From NCBI GenBank assembly GCA_030539295.1, contig JAUNSJ010000010.1, forward strand, positions 48,041-112,040: DNA of 64,000 bases. Reading direction: 5' to 3'. The stretch comes from Planctomycetia bacterium. Its GTDB lineage: Bacteria > Planctomycetota > Planctomycetia > Pirellulales > Thermoguttaceae. The notes under the pieces were generated by a model. It saw only the letters and a program-made list of their open reading frames with translations, ran no database searches and had not been told where the DNA came from. Every line of letters starts with the position of its first letter. Within the stretch, counting starts at the first letter, position 1. Shown one piece after another: positions 35,491 through 45,034 of the stretch. The position numbers were made by a program, and so were the translations under genes.

Positions 35491-37032
35491 CTACGACCGG
35501 CCCTGCGGTAATCGCGCCAGTTCATCATAGACCGGGACCAGAGCGTGATAACATTGATCAAAGACCGGCAAAAGACGCTGATAAATCGCTACATGTTCCG
35601 CGTTCGGCTCAATAATGTCATCCACTCGAATAAAGCGTTCAATTGCGGAAAAGTCATCAAACATACCAACAGCGACGCCACCGATAACAGCCGCGCCCAT
35701 CGACGTCGCCTCTTCCAAAACGTTCAACTTGTGGATCGGGCAGTCGTAAACGTCCGCCATAATCTGTCGCCAGATTGCACCCTTGGCTCCACCGCCAATA
35801 ACCCGCATGTCCTTTAAAGGAATCTGCTCCCTCATGATCCGAACAATCAGGCCAAGGTTCATCGTTATTCCCTCTAAAACGCTGCGCAACATATGTCCGC
35901 GACTCGTTTCCAGATTCATGCCAATAAAGGCACCCCGCGCATTCGGATTCCAGCGCGGCGATCGTTCGCCCAGCATATACGGTAAAAAGAAAACATTTCC
36001 ACTACCCACAGGAGCCGTGGCAATCTTTTCGTTAATCAACTCATAAACATCGCGCCCCGTCTTCTCGGACTCCGCCCGCTCTTCCTCGCAAAACGTATTC
36101 TTAAGCCAGGCATAACTCGAACCGGCCGTCTGTACGGATCCGGTCGGATGAAACAGACCCGGTACGCAGTGCGCCCAAGTCATGGTCCGCATGCCAGGGT
36201 CAAGAAGCGGCTTGTCCGTTGTAACCCCGATCCAGCTCGACGACCCCAAATAATTGTACGCGTGGCCAGGCGAAACAGAACCAACGCCCACGCCGGCACA
36301 GCAACCGTCCCCGCCGCCCACCGCGACCGGCGTTCCCGGTGCCAGGCCCGTCGCCTCGGCCGCCTCGGGCGTAACCTCACCCAAAATCGACGCCGATGCA
36401 GCAACTTTTGGAAATATTGTTTCAGAAAGATTCGCAGCCGATAAAATCTCTTCCGACCAGCATGCCTTTTCCAAATCATACGCGTTCATACCAGACGCAT
36501 CGCTCGCGTCAGTTGCTAAAACACCTGTCAGTCGAAAATTAATATAATCTTTCGCGGCGCAGGAACATGTCATTTCTGCGTAGATTTCCGGGTGCGTCTC
36601 GCGTAGCCACAAGATTTTCGACAGTGCGTAAACCGACGCCAAACGATGGCCCGTTATCCGATAAAATCGCTCCGGGTCAAATCGCTTTGCAAACGTCTGC
36701 GTCTGCTCCTCACCCCGCTGGTCGCAGTAGATCATGCTCGCAAAGAGCACACGCCCCTCGCTATCCAGTGGCGTCGCGCCCATCATCTGCCCACTCAACG
36801 AGACAACGGCGATTCGCTCCTTCTCAATTCCCTCCAGCAGCATTTGCGTCGATTGGCAAACAGCATGCCACCAGTCATGGGGATTCTGTTCCGCCCAGCT
36901 CCCGTTATAATAGCGTGTGCCGTGTTCATACGATACCGTTACACTTCGGACCAGGCGGCCCGACTGATCGAACAACGTCGCCTTATTACCCGAGGTGCCA
37001 AGATCATGAGCCAGTAATAAATCTTTTGTCAT
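35491..37032 (-). CDS. FGGY-family carbohydrate kinase (xylulokinase-like)
   Basis: A 513-residue actin-fold sugar kinase. It begins with the phosphate-binding LAHDLGTSGNKATLFDQSG and has SLSGQMMGATPLD, ALSKILWLRETHPE, the substrate-loop DASDASGMNAYDLE, the ATP-domain VAVGGGDGCCAGVGVG, and a late RVIGGGAKGAIWRQIMADVY. This layout is close to xylulokinases, but ribulokinase- or erythritol-type kinases are also in this family. It transfers phosphate from ATP to a ketose or polyol in the cytoplasm. It is 17 bases after the SMP-30-like gene; the ATG lacks a clear ribosome site, consistent with coupled translation. Confidence 0.85.
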   Translation of the reverse strand: MTKDLLLAHDLGTSGNKATLFDQSGRLVRSVTVSYEHGTRYYNGSWAEQNPHDWWHAVCQSTQMLLEGIEKERIAVVSLSGQMMGATPLDSEGRVLFASMIYCDQRGEEQTQTFAKRFDPERFYRITGHRLASVYALSKILWLRETHPEIYAEMTCSCAAKDYINFRLTGVLATDASDASGMNAYDLEKACWSEEILSAANLSETIFPKVAASASILGEVTPEAAEATGLAPGTPVAVGGGDGCCAGVGVGSVSPGHAYNYLGSSSWIGVTTDKPLLDPGMRTMTWAHCVPGLFHPTGSVQTAGSSYAWLKNTFCEEERAESEKTGRDVYELINEKIATAPVGSGNVFFLPYMLGERSPRWNPNARGAFIGMNLETSRGHMLRSVLEGITMNLGLIVRIMREQIPLKDMRVIGGGAKGAIWRQIMADVYDCPIHKLNVLEEATSMGAAVIGGVAVGMFDDFSAIERFIRVDDIIEPNAEHVAIYQRLLPVFDQCYHALVPVYDELARLPQGRS

Positions 37033-37049
37033 AATTTTGTGCCTGTTTC

Positions 37050-38207
37050 TTAGTCTCTTGTCTCAAGCGGAAGAAAGACAATGGTCGCCTTACTGTCGTG
37101 GCTCGTATTCACTTTATCCGGCCCGTCTACCATATCGAAACACGTTACCGCCAGATGACCGTTCCAAAAGCACGGTTCGCCCGGCTGGTTCAGTTCCCCA
37201 TTCAGTCCATTACTATCGCCCGACTTTGCAATAAATGCAATCTTACAATCCTTACCGGAAACTTTCGCTATGGCATTATTGGAGAAATCAGCTACATAAA
37301 TATCGCCCGTCACCGCGTCGCGGCAGATACCGTCGGTCGTTCTCATGGGAATTTGCGTCGCCTTTGCAAGGAACCCGGCGTCCGGTTTGCCATCGGCGTC
37401 CATAAGCGGCGGAATCGATTCACATTTTGCGTAAACCTCCACCGCCGCACCGCCGTTACCATTCGGAGTCGCCTTCAGCAGTGTTCCGTCACCGAAATTG
37501 CCAATGTAGAGATTTCCCTCGTCGTCAAAGCAAAGGCCATCCGCGCCATACTGACAATCTTTATTCTCCGTTTCCAGCAGAACGAACAGATTCGGGTCAT
37601 CGGCCTTCTGACTGAATTCCACATTGCGTGCCTCAAGCGGGAACCGATACACACCGCTGGCCAGCAGACCACTTGCCTGCTCACACTGCGGCAGGCAGCT
37701 AACCGTAATATACGCATAACCGTCGCGAACCTTGACCCCGTTCGGGTGCGGAATGCCGGAGACAATCGTATCGCAAGCAACGATCTTGTCGCCCTCCAGA
37801 ACGACGCGAATCAGACGTCCCTGATTCACTTCGCCCTTTTCGCCATTACCTGTCGGCCAGTTCTGATTATCGCAAATAAAGAGCGCCCCGTCCGGCGCAA
37901 AATCGATACCCATCGGATACGCCTTGCCCGTCTCTTCACTCACGGGAACTTCGAACCATTTACGCACTTGTCCATTCTTATTGATTCGCAAAATGCACGC
38001 CGGCTTGCTGTCGTCTCCGAAATTCGGGCACGCGACAATAAGGTCACCCGTTTCCTGACAGACCGCCATACCGTCAGGCGTAGCAACGTACTCCGGCAGC
38101 ACAAGGAACGCCGGGCATTCGTCCGCATAACTCACGCCCGCGGCACAGAACAGACCCGCAACAAACCACGCGGCAATTGCCTCCATAAACATTTTCGCAT
38201 TTTTCAC
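37050..38207 (-). CDS. exported SMP-30/NHL-like beta-propeller protein
   Basis: A 385-residue protein from GTG 38207 (GGAG eight bases upstream) with a signal peptide (AIAAWFVAGLFCAAGVSYA). Repeating blades include ETGDLIVACPNFGDD, MGIDFAPDGALFICDNQN, DGLCFDDEGNLYIGNFGDG and AVTGDIYVADFSNNAIAKVSG, the pattern of SMP-30/gluconolactonase or NHL propellers. It would act in the periplasm, perhaps as a lactonase or sugar-binding propeller; no metal ligand set could be confirmed by eye. Second in order after the HzsA-like gene and 17 bases before the FGGY kinase, it ties an exported activity to intracellular catabolism. Confidence 0.7.
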   Translation of the reverse strand: MKNAKMFMEAIAAWFVAGLFCAAGVSYADECPAFLVLPEYVATPDGMAVCQETGDLIVACPNFGDDSKPACILRINKNGQVRKWFEVPVSEETGKAYPMGIDFAPDGALFICDNQNWPTGNGEKGEVNQGRLIRVVLEGDKIVACDTIVSGIPHPNGVKVRDGYAYITVSCLPQCEQASGLLASGVYRFPLEARNVEFSQKADDPNLFVLLETENKDCQYGADGLCFDDEGNLYIGNFGDGTLLKATPNGNGGAAVEVYAKCESIPPLMDADGKPDAGFLAKATQIPMRTTDGICRDAVTGDIYVADFSNNAIAKVSGKDCKIAFIAKSGDSNGLNGELNQPGEPCFWNGHLAVTCFDMVDGPDKVNTSHDSKATIVFLPLETRD

Positions 38208-38295
38208 TGATTACTCTCCTTTACTTCCGTATTTACTGTCAGCAGCTGTTAAAATCTTTGGATTTTTCAACATTCAATCCGTTCTGCCCCGTTCG

Positions 38296-41200
38296 TTATG
38301 GTTCCGGACGTGCCTGTTGAAATCCTTCCATATCGGCTTCCGGACACGATTGAATCAGTTCACTCCCGGCACAAATGGCTTTGAGCAAAGCCTGATAATC
38401 GGCGTCGCTCGTATCGCGGAACAGGATTTTTTTCGGGTCGTTTGGATCCACGGAAAGACCGCGTCCGCCCGCGTCCCGACTCAAGTGCGCCGTCAGCATC
38501 GCACTGTTAGCCGGCCGCGTCAGATTTATCCAGGCGAATCGGCCCGTCCAGTCAATATTCACACCATCGTACACCTCTGGCAAGTCCCTGTTGCCACCGA
38601 AAAGACTTTTATGACATTCAATACACTTTTTTTCATAGATCGGAAGAAGTTCATCATTGAGCCACGCCGCAGGAGCGCCGCCGCGAGCGCCGGTCCACCG
38701 GTCTCTCTTACCCGCCGTGTCCGGGCGCGCATTTGCGTACGTACCGTAATACGGAATGTCCGCGTCGATCCACATGCGTACTCGGGCCATGGACTCCGCG
38801 TCGACCTCGACTTCACAATGCTCACGCGTAAAATAGTCCGGCAAACGACTGGCCACCGATCCGCTCGCGTACGCCTTATTCACCGCGGAAGGCGTAAACA
38901 GCAGCCAATGAAATTGCACCAGTGGCTTACCCAATGCCGCCTGCGACGCCAGGAGTTCACCCGTCTGCATATTACACTGACGATACGAACGACTTCGACC
39001 TACGAGATTATCATACGACATATTAAAGAATCGCGTCTTATCGCCCGAGAGGTCATAACCCCCGTCCGGATTCGAACCTTCATGGCATCGCACGCAATAG
39101 CGGTCCAACACAGGCTGCACCACGCTCACATAGTCCACAATTCCCGCGTCGAGTGTTTTGTTTGTTCGTTCATTCGGCAGACGCTGCATCCACTCCGGAA
39201 GTATCGGCGTGTCTGGTTTGCGCGCTGCCGCCGTCGGACGCGCCGCCGTTCCCGTCGCTGTGCCGGGCAGAGTGTCACGTGGCTCATGACAGCCCAAACA
39301 GCTTGTCGTCTCACCCGGCATGAACTGCGCCGCACTGGTCATACGCTGAACTTCCCGACCCTCGGCGTCCAAAGCCTGAAAATAGACCTCACGCAACGCC
39401 GGTACAAAAAAATGCGCTGACCCGTCTTGCTCCACCGGAACTTCGCCCCAGCAGCGTTTCGCGTAATACGTACCGCAACTCATAACCGGCGACTGGTCAT
39501 AAGCACGGGCAACGAGGTCCTCCGACTTGCGAATCTGCTCCATAATGCGAATTGTTTTAATCGCACCGCGCTCGACCTTTTCCGATTCCAGGCCATTATA
39601 GACATCCGTCAACACGACCACGCCCACCGGGTCCCCTTTAAGTAAATCGCCATACTCCGGAATCTGCCACGACGGGTCACGCTCAGCCCGCACCTGCTCT
39701 TTCGTCAGACCGGGTCGAAGCACTTCCCGCAGTTCGCTATTAACCACGCGCGAAACCGGCATGAGCGGTCGTTCTCGCTCTTCCAGCGGAAGTGGAAAGA
39801 AACAACTCAATACTTTATCTTCATAGAGCATACGTCGCTGACCCTCAATATCAAGGAGCCAAATGCGATATTTCGGACCAGGCGTGGCCCCTTCTTCCGC
39901 CATAAAAACACTCGGGCCATCAGAACCAAACGCACATAAAAACAGATCGTCCGCCAGCGGATACGGGTCGCGATAGCTCCAGGGAAACGCCGTATCTCCT
40001 ATAACCGGAAATTCTTTTGTTATGTATTTCCAGCTCTCTCCCTTGACGCCTTCGACACCAAATCGTCGGTCAATAATTCCTAACGCGCCGTGCGGATACC
40101 CATGATGCGGTGCAAACGTTGCAATCACACGGCTGGCCCCACTGTCCGGGAGCGGTCTCGCCTGGAGGAACGAGCCGACATCCCGAACCGTATTGCCAAA
40201 GTACAGCTGGTACTGGCTCCCGTCAGGATTCTGCGTCCAAAGACTCTGACGATACGTCAAGTCCCGGTCTACATACTCCCAACGAGTAAAGAGAACACGT
40301 CCGTCCGGCAACATTTGCGGTGAAAAGTCTGACAGCGTATTCATACTCACACACGTGAGATTAGCCCCATCGGCATCCATAACAAACAGATTCGACGCAG
40401 GGCCCGGCTGGCAGACTGTATGCCCAAATCGGCGTGTCGAGACAAAAATAATCTTTCCGTCCGGAAGTTCACACGCGCCAACGTCATAATAATTTCCTCG
40501 CGTTAATTGCGTCAAACCATTTCCGTCAATTCCAATTTTGTAAATATTCCAAAATTGTGTATCTTTCGGACGATAGGAAAAGAAAATTGTTTTCGCGTCA
40601 TACGAAAGATTCATATCGTAAATACAGCCGTCGGGGTCACGAAAGATCGTCTGTTCCGCCTGCTCCGGATGTGCAGGGTCAACAATGCGTATTTCACAAC
40701 CGGGAAAAGCTGGCTGGGCCTGCCAGAGATCGGTCCCAACCGAATTCGGCGAACTTAACGGCGATCGCAATAAAACGACAAGCTTCGGTAATGCGTCGAG
40801 CGACAGCGAGTCCGGCCACGCCGCCGACTCCTGCTCCTCTCCCGCAACCGCCACCTTCTGCCACGGACCATTCACCCCGCGGGAAAAATCCCGAAATTGT
40901 AAATTCCTGACCTTGATTCCACACTGCCAGGTACGCAACGCCACACCGCCGCTCCGTAACGGGTCATTCTCACCCATCGCCTGCTCTTCATGACGATACA
41001 AACTTTTGTCATTCAGAAAAACTTCAAACGACGTCTCCTCAAATCGTACACGAACCGTAAACCATTCGTCCACCGGAATCTCGCACGGTATCTGTTGTAT
41101 CATCACAAAATTGTAACGATGGGCACCAAGCATGACAACATTAACCGCCGGATTAAACCCAACTTCATAACCATTAAAATTATCCGCGCCCGGCTTACAG

Positions 41201-41568
41201 TCAGAGACTTTAAAGTTTATTCCGCTAAATCCCGACTTTCGCTCCGGAATAAAAAGGTCCGTCTGAAACTCGCCCTTCTTCATAACCGGAACAGAATCCG
41301 GAACGGCAAGGCAGCCGGCCCCATCGCCCCCGACCAGAACATCCTTCTCAATCGCCCAACCGCCACCATAGACAGAAAAGTCCGGAAGTTTCGACTCACC
41401 CGCCTCGACCGGCACATACGGCAATTGCGCAATTCGCTCCTGAACCGTCACCTCGGTCTCTTTCGCCACATTCGTTCCCAGGCAACAGAATATCAATGCT
41501 GCGCATCCCAAAATCACAAGAATCGCAAGGATGATTTTTCTGCTTTGTGAAATCTTGGCAAATTCCAT
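38296..41568 (-). CDS. HzsA-related large CXXCH protein with ConA-like and propeller domains
   Basis: A 1090-residue protein with an N-terminal membrane anchor (ILAILVILGCAALIFCCLG). An about 180-residue ConA/laminin-G or DUF1080-like domain follows (VRVRFEETSFEVFLNDKSLY). Then comes a TolB/PD40-type propeller (SYDAKTIFFSYRP, ELPDGKIIFVSTR, MLPDGRVLFTRWE). The C-terminal half has CXXCH sites CLGCH, CVRCH and CIECH. This architecture corresponds to proteins annotated in planctomycetes as hydrazine synthase alpha-like; haem attachment is predicted, hydrazine synthesis is not, since anammox partner subunits are absent. GAAGGA precedes the ATG. It likely works outside the cytoplasm within the same transcription unit as the sugar genes. 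Confidence 0.72.
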   Translation of the reverse strand: MEFAKISQSRKIILAILVILGCAALIFCCLGTNVAKETEVTVQERIAQLPYVPVEAGESKLPDFSVYGGGWAIEKDVLVGGDGAGCLAVPDSVPVMKKGEFQTDLFIPERKSGFSGINFKVSDCKPGADNFNGYEVGFNPAVNVVMLGAHRYNFVMIQQIPCEIPVDEWFTVRVRFEETSFEVFLNDKSLYRHEEQAMGENDPLRSGGVALRTWQCGIKVRNLQFRDFSRGVNGPWQKVAVAGEEQESAAWPDSLSLDALPKLVVLLRSPLSSPNSVGTDLWQAQPAFPGCEIRIVDPAHPEQAEQTIFRDPDGCIYDMNLSYDAKTIFFSYRPKDTQFWNIYKIGIDGNGLTQLTRGNYYDVGACELPDGKIIFVSTRRFGHTVCQPGPASNLFVMDADGANLTCVSMNTLSDFSPQMLPDGRVLFTRWEYVDRDLTYRQSLWTQNPDGSQYQLYFGNTVRDVGSFLQARPLPDSGASRVIATFAPHHGYPHGALGIIDRRFGVEGVKGESWKYITKEFPVIGDTAFPWSYRDPYPLADDLFLCAFGSDGPSVFMAEEGATPGPKYRIWLLDIEGQRRMLYEDKVLSCFFPLPLEERERPLMPVSRVVNSELREVLRPGLTKEQVRAERDPSWQIPEYGDLLKGDPVGVVVLTDVYNGLESEKVERGAIKTIRIMEQIRKSEDLVARAYDQSPVMSCGTYYAKRCWGEVPVEQDGSAHFFVPALREVYFQALDAEGREVQRMTSAAQFMPGETTSCLGCHEPRDTLPGTATGTAARPTAAARKPDTPILPEWMQRLPNERTNKTLDAGIVDYVSVVQPVLDRYCVRCHEGSNPDGGYDLSGDKTRFFNMSYDNLVGRSRSYRQCNMQTGELLASQAALGKPLVQFHWLLFTPSAVNKAYASGSVASRLPDYFTREHCEVEVDAESMARVRMWIDADIPYYGTYANARPDTAGKRDRWTGARGGAPAAWLNDELLPIYEKKCIECHKSLFGGNRDLPEVYDGVNIDWTGRFAWINLTRPANSAMLTAHLSRDAGGRGLSVDPNDPKKILFRDTSDADYQALLKAICAGSELIQSCPEADMEGFQQARPEP

Positions 41569-41632
41569 TTCTTTTCCTTCATGTCTATATTTTGCACAAC
41601 ATTGTTGTGAAAGCGTGGGCTGCTAGTTCGAT

Positions 41633-42883
41633 TTATTGCAAAATCTGCTGTATTGTTTTCTCCAACACATCGGCCATTCTCGTCGCACCCAGGTCTGACG
41701 GATGCGAACCATCGGTCGTCGCGTCGAAATCCTTTGATTCACCCAGTAATTCATCCGCAGGAAGATAAAATATATTTGTATCTCCCGCTGCCCGGCACTG
41801 TTCGTACGCCTTTTTGAGTTCAAACCGCAAATTCTCATGTAACTTGCGAAAATCAGCGTGAAGCCACGCATTGCTAAACGACCGGTCCTCAACCAGGAGT
41901 ATGGGAGTTTCCGCATGGCGTTCACGCAAAATTTTAATAAATGGCATGGCTCGGTCACGCACCTGCTCCGGCGTCATGTTCGGTAGTGCGTCAATAACGA
42001 ACAAGTCCGGATTCAGCTCCGCCAGCAACATGGCAACTTCCGGCTCCATACGTGCATTACCGGCAAATCCCATATTGATAAACGTTCTGTGCATGCGACG
42101 GTTCAACTGCGAAAGAAAGGTCATACCAGGCCGCGAAACACACCCGCCATGCGTTATACTTGTACCGTAATACACAATAACCGGCCCGTCAGGCGGATTA
42201 AGCGGCTGGAACCAGCTTCCTTCAGGCACGCCAATCTCACACAACGCAACCTCGTTATAGAGCGGAAAATACAATTTAAATTCTTTTTGTACTGCATCCA
42301 TGCCAGAAACTAGCTCCAGTGTATCTTCCTGCTTCTCCGGAAGACTTACCCCCGACCAAAGCCAGCGATCTCCTGCACGACAATACAAGTCGAATCCCGA
42401 GACCCCCGTGGCCGGCATTTGGGCTATTGCCAAATTCCCCGTCACGCGATATCTCACCATAATAAAAGGGGCGTCCGTTGCAAAGTGACTGATAAGACCC
42501 GCCGACTGCCGGCCCAGGGTCACAACCCCCACCGGCAGATTGTCTCGCGCCGGCAACCTGCCATATGGCTGGTCCGGATTGAGCCAGGCCTGCCCCTCTC
42601 GTGGCCACTGAGATGCGTCATACCAGGCCATTCCATCTTCCGTAACTCGTGGCACAACCTCGTCGCCGGTCACCATCACAACGCCTTGGAACAGCATCAA
42701 CACCGTCACAAGTGACAGTTTTGCGGTTAGCTTTGCGATAGCCTTCCTGTTGTCTTGATTTTTTACATCGATTCTTCTGCCACTCGATCCACACGAAAAT
42801 CGCACAACAGGAAAATTTATCTCATGCCGGGCCGAACGTTTCCAAAACTCGGCCCAATCCGTTAACCGACTCAACATAAACAC
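41633..42883 (-). CDS. secreted SGNH/GDSL hydrolase
   Basis: A 416-residue protein with an internal export signal (LTAKLSLVTVLMLFQGVVMV) after a long N-terminal extension, so the actual start is uncertain: GTG 42883 or ATG 42877. A beta-rich N-terminal module of about 150 residues precedes the SGNH domain, which starts at VIVYYGTSITHGG with the nucleophile Ser. INMGFAGNARMEPE carries the Gly/Asn oxyanion residues, and TDGSHPSDLGATRMAD supplies the Asp/His. This combination resembles carbohydrate esterases and acyl hydrolases that de-esterify sugars. It sits between a lipoprotein and the HzsA-like gene in the same direction, matching a role in sugar or polysaccharide use. Confidence 0.8.
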   Translation of the reverse strand: MFMLSRLTDWAEFWKRSARHEINFPVVRFSCGSSGRRIDVKNQDNRKAIAKLTAKLSLVTVLMLFQGVVMVTGDEVVPRVTEDGMAWYDASQWPREGQAWLNPDQPYGRLPARDNLPVGVVTLGRQSAGLISHFATDAPFIMVRYRVTGNLAIAQMPATGVSGFDLYCRAGDRWLWSGVSLPEKQEDTLELVSGMDAVQKEFKLYFPLYNEVALCEIGVPEGSWFQPLNPPDGPVIVYYGTSITHGGCVSRPGMTFLSQLNRRMHRTFINMGFAGNARMEPEVAMLLAELNPDLFVIDALPNMTPEQVRDRAMPFIKILRERHAETPILLVEDRSFSNAWLHADFRKLHENLRFELKKAYEQCRAAGDTNIFYLPADELLGESKDFDATTDGSHPSDLGATRMADVLEKTIQQILQ

Positions 42884-42902
42884 AATTCTTCACTTTCCTC
42901 TG

Positions 42903-43337
42903 TCATTTTCCAGGACCATCCACCTCAATGACAAAATGACGACTCCTCGAATTCACCTCTACAACGATATCGGAGGTCGACTGCTTCGTGTACTTGTCCG
43001 CTATGGCCGCCTTTTCCGTAATGGTTGTCATTCCCTTTTTCGTCGTCGAAAAATCAACTTCCGACGTGCCGGTTAAATATACGGTATACGTTCCCGCCGG
43101 CAAACCGTCATTCTGCCCCTTACTGCTCATTCGGAACTCACCCTCGGTATTAAGCGCGCCGTGTGCAACGTTCGTGTCATTTGCAAAATAGATCACTCCT
43201 CTTGCTATCGGCTGGTCCGTCCCTTTCAAGACGACTTTGCCACTCACTCGCACTTGACTGCCGCAGCCCGCAACGGCCATCACGAAAAGACACATCAGCA
43301 GACTTCGAAAAATTAACATTCCGTTTTTGTGTTGCAC
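42903..43337 (-). CDS. small lipoprotein with carboxypeptidase-regulatory-like fold
   Basis: A 144-residue lipoprotein from GTG 43337 (AAGGAA seven bases upstream). The signal helix SLLMCLFVMAVAGCGS has a lipobox with the acylated Cys. The mature part opens VRVSGKVVLKGTDQPIARGV and has GLPAGTYTVYLTG, the pattern of a carboxypeptidase-regulatory-like or transthyretin-like beta sandwich, very common in planctomycete pseudopilin operons. It lies between a DUF1559 gene and the SGNH hydrolase; DUF1559 plus such a lipoprotein is a frequent pair in the phylum. Confidence 0.78.
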   Translation of the reverse strand: MQHKNGMLIFRSLLMCLFVMAVAGCGSQVRVSGKVVLKGTDQPIARGVIYFANDTNVAHGALNTEGEFRMSSKGQNDGLPAGTYTVYLTGTSEVDFSTTKKGMTTITEKAAIADKYTKQSTSDIVVEVNSRSRHFVIEVDGPGK

Positions 43338-43475
43338 AATAAATTTCCTTATATTGACTTTGCTGTACTATCAATACAAGAGGCCAGGAAAGCCACTCCA
43401 CCACAGAGCGGAGCGACCGCCCCGGTCTCCAGCTTTCCCAGCTCCTGTCTTTACACTCTTCCTCGCTCCTGCTCG

Positions 43476-44636
43476 CTACGGAAGCGTCACAACATGACCA
43501 TCAGCCACGTCACAAAGGCGTGCCAAAAGAAGCGGCGGTGTTGTCGTCGACAGGGAACGCACGGATCCATCTCCCATAAGGAAGTTGCATACACCCGAAT
43601 GCGCCGAGCCCCAGTTGTACTGGTATGCCCAGCCGGACTCATTACCGTCATAAACACTACTGGCAATTTGGACAACCGAGAAAGTTCCACTCGTCGCCGC
43701 AGGACGGGCAAAGGAAAATTGATATCCTTCGGAATACGTTACGAATAACCCGCAATCCCAGGCGTTCGCTCCCGCCCAACCGTTTGGCCCTTGGCAGACA
43801 CCTACTTTGGAAACCGGAACATGCTTCTCCCCAAAAATAATCTGATTGGACGTACCATCGATCAGACGTGCCATCGTGTCACGCGGCGACCACTTCGACG
43901 GATCCCCTTCGCCCGCGTCCAGCTTCGCCACGCGAAATGGACTCTTATTCGAATTCAGCAAATTTGCGTAATAGCCGTTCTCATGACACCAGTAATTCGG
44001 GCAGTATTCATTATTACCATCGACGGTGGGATAATCGTTCTCATCTGTTGTACTGGCCCCACGACAGATCGGAAACACATAATCGCAACGCGGACCAACG
44101 CCTCCATTGAGACCGCCCACGTTGGCATCAGTAACGCCTGCGGTATCAAAATAGACGTCCAACCCATTTCGTCTGGACGGACAACTCATCCACGAGGCTC
44201 CCCACTGCTTCAGCGTCTCTTTCTTGCTCGCATCGGCAATAATCGCATTCCAGACACCCCCTCCTTCATACAGCTCCCATTGAAAATTGTTCGTCGCTGA
44301 CTGAAGAAAATCGTAGGCCGCCTGGTTCTCCATATACGGCATGAGCAGTATCTGAAGCGCCGGACGCAACCGATAGATACACGCAGGAGGAAGTCCAACT
44401 CGCGTATCAGCAAAATTGTGCACGCCAAGACCTATCTGTTTCAGATTGTTCGTGCACTGCATGCGTCGGGCAGCTTCTCGCGCCGCTTGCACCGCTGGTA
44501 AGAGCAACGCAATCAAGATCCCGATTATCGCGATCACAACCAACAGTTCGACCAGTGTAAACCCCAACTTGCGAACCATCTTCTTTGAGGCACATACGAT
44601 TTGCCCTGCACATGTTAACACACAACTCTTCGTCAT
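43476..44636 (-). CDS. DUF1559 pseudopilin-like protein
   Basis: A 386-residue exported protein with the class III prepilin-type N-terminus ([18 protein letters not shown], then [19 protein letters not shown]) and the C-terminal DUF1559 mark [28 protein letters not shown] precedes ATG 44636. The middle part has several Cys residues and a RYTSF-like aromatic beta region but no His-rich insert, unlike the copy at 25397. It is the first gene of the minus-strand series that includes a lipoprotein, SGNH hydrolase and sugar-catabolic enzymes, and it is divergent from sppA. Confidence 0.9.
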   Translation of the reverse strand: MTKSCVLTCAGQIVCASKKMVRKLGFTLVELLVVIAIIGILIALLLPAVQAAREAARRMQCTNNLKQIGLGVHNFADTRVGLPPACIYRLRPALQILLMPYMENQAAYDFLQSATNNFQWELYEGGGVWNAIIADASKKETLKQWGASWMSCPSRRNGLDVYFDTAGVTDANVGGLNGGVGPRCDYVFPICRGASTTDENDYPTVDGNNEYCPNYWCHENGYYANLLNSNKSPFRVAKLDAGEGDPSKWSPRDTMARLIDGTSNQIIFGEKHVPVSKVGVCQGPNGWAGANAWDCGLFVTYSEGYQFSFARPAATSGTFSVVQIASSVYDGNESGWAYQYNWGSAHSGVCNFLMGDGSVRSLSTTTPPLLLARLCDVADGHVVTLP

Positions 44637-44789
44637 TTTTCTTCTCCTTTGTCAGGCTTTGTCATTTTGTACAAACGCATCCTTAGCACACAGTTGCCTT
44701 TTCAATCGACTACTGCTCCGGACCACGTTTCCCATCTCAATTAAGTATACCCGTATAAAGGTTATCTGTCAACCATTTCAGGGGGTTAT

Positions 44790-44830
44790 TTTCCTTGCTT
44801 TTGCGTCACAGTTTCCTCGGTTTTGCGTCA
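44790..44830. repeat. 19-bp direct repeat with 22-bp period
   Basis: TTTCCTTGCTTTTGCGTCA at 44790-44808 and TTTCCTCGGTTTTGCGTCA at 44812-44830 agree at 17 of 19 positions. The centre-to-centre distance of 22 bases is about two helical turns, as for a dimeric regulator binding one face. Confidence 0.65.
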
Positions 44831-44908
44831 TTTTGCCCCCCTTCGACTCTTTTAACTCACTCAAACTTATCCAAAGCCAAAATTTTCCAAAAAATATCCA
44901 CCGATTTA

Positions 44909-44937
44909 TTGACACGTTCTCCATTTCATGCGATACT
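44909..44937 (+). promoter_or_regulatory. promoter of sppA
   Basis: A perfect TTGACA (44909-44914), a 17-base spacer and GATACT (44932-44937). The start of transcription would be near 44944, just before the hairpin at 44953-44975. Confidence 0.65.
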
Positions 44938-44952
44938 GATGTTGTGGCACCT

Positions 44953-44975
44953 GTTAAGAGGTTCCTTCTCTTAAC
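44953..44975 (+). other. 5'-end hairpin of the sppA transcript
   Basis: GTTAAGAG and CTCTTAAC are exact complements around a 7-base loop (GTTCCTT). Placed within about ten bases of the predicted transcript start, it could protect the mRNA end or be a regulator site. Confidence 0.5.
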
Positions 44976-45034
44976 GGGTCGAGACACAAATCCAACCCAA
45001 AAGCCCTTTCAACAACCCATAACGTGAGAAAAAA

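Larger units (their letters stand above)
44637..45034. other. divergent regulatory spacer between DUF1559 and sppA
   Basis: No coding region is seen. The spacer holds a 19-bp tandem direct repeat (44790-44830), a consensus promoter toward sppA (44909-44937) and a perfect 8-bp hairpin at 44953-44975. These are listed separately. Confidence 0.6.

Noticed and set aside
37098..38210. 370-codon plus-strand frame
   Set aside because: It is antisense to the signal-peptide-bearing propeller protein and Arg/Thr-rich; the minus strand explains the region. The same is true for 38317-39420.
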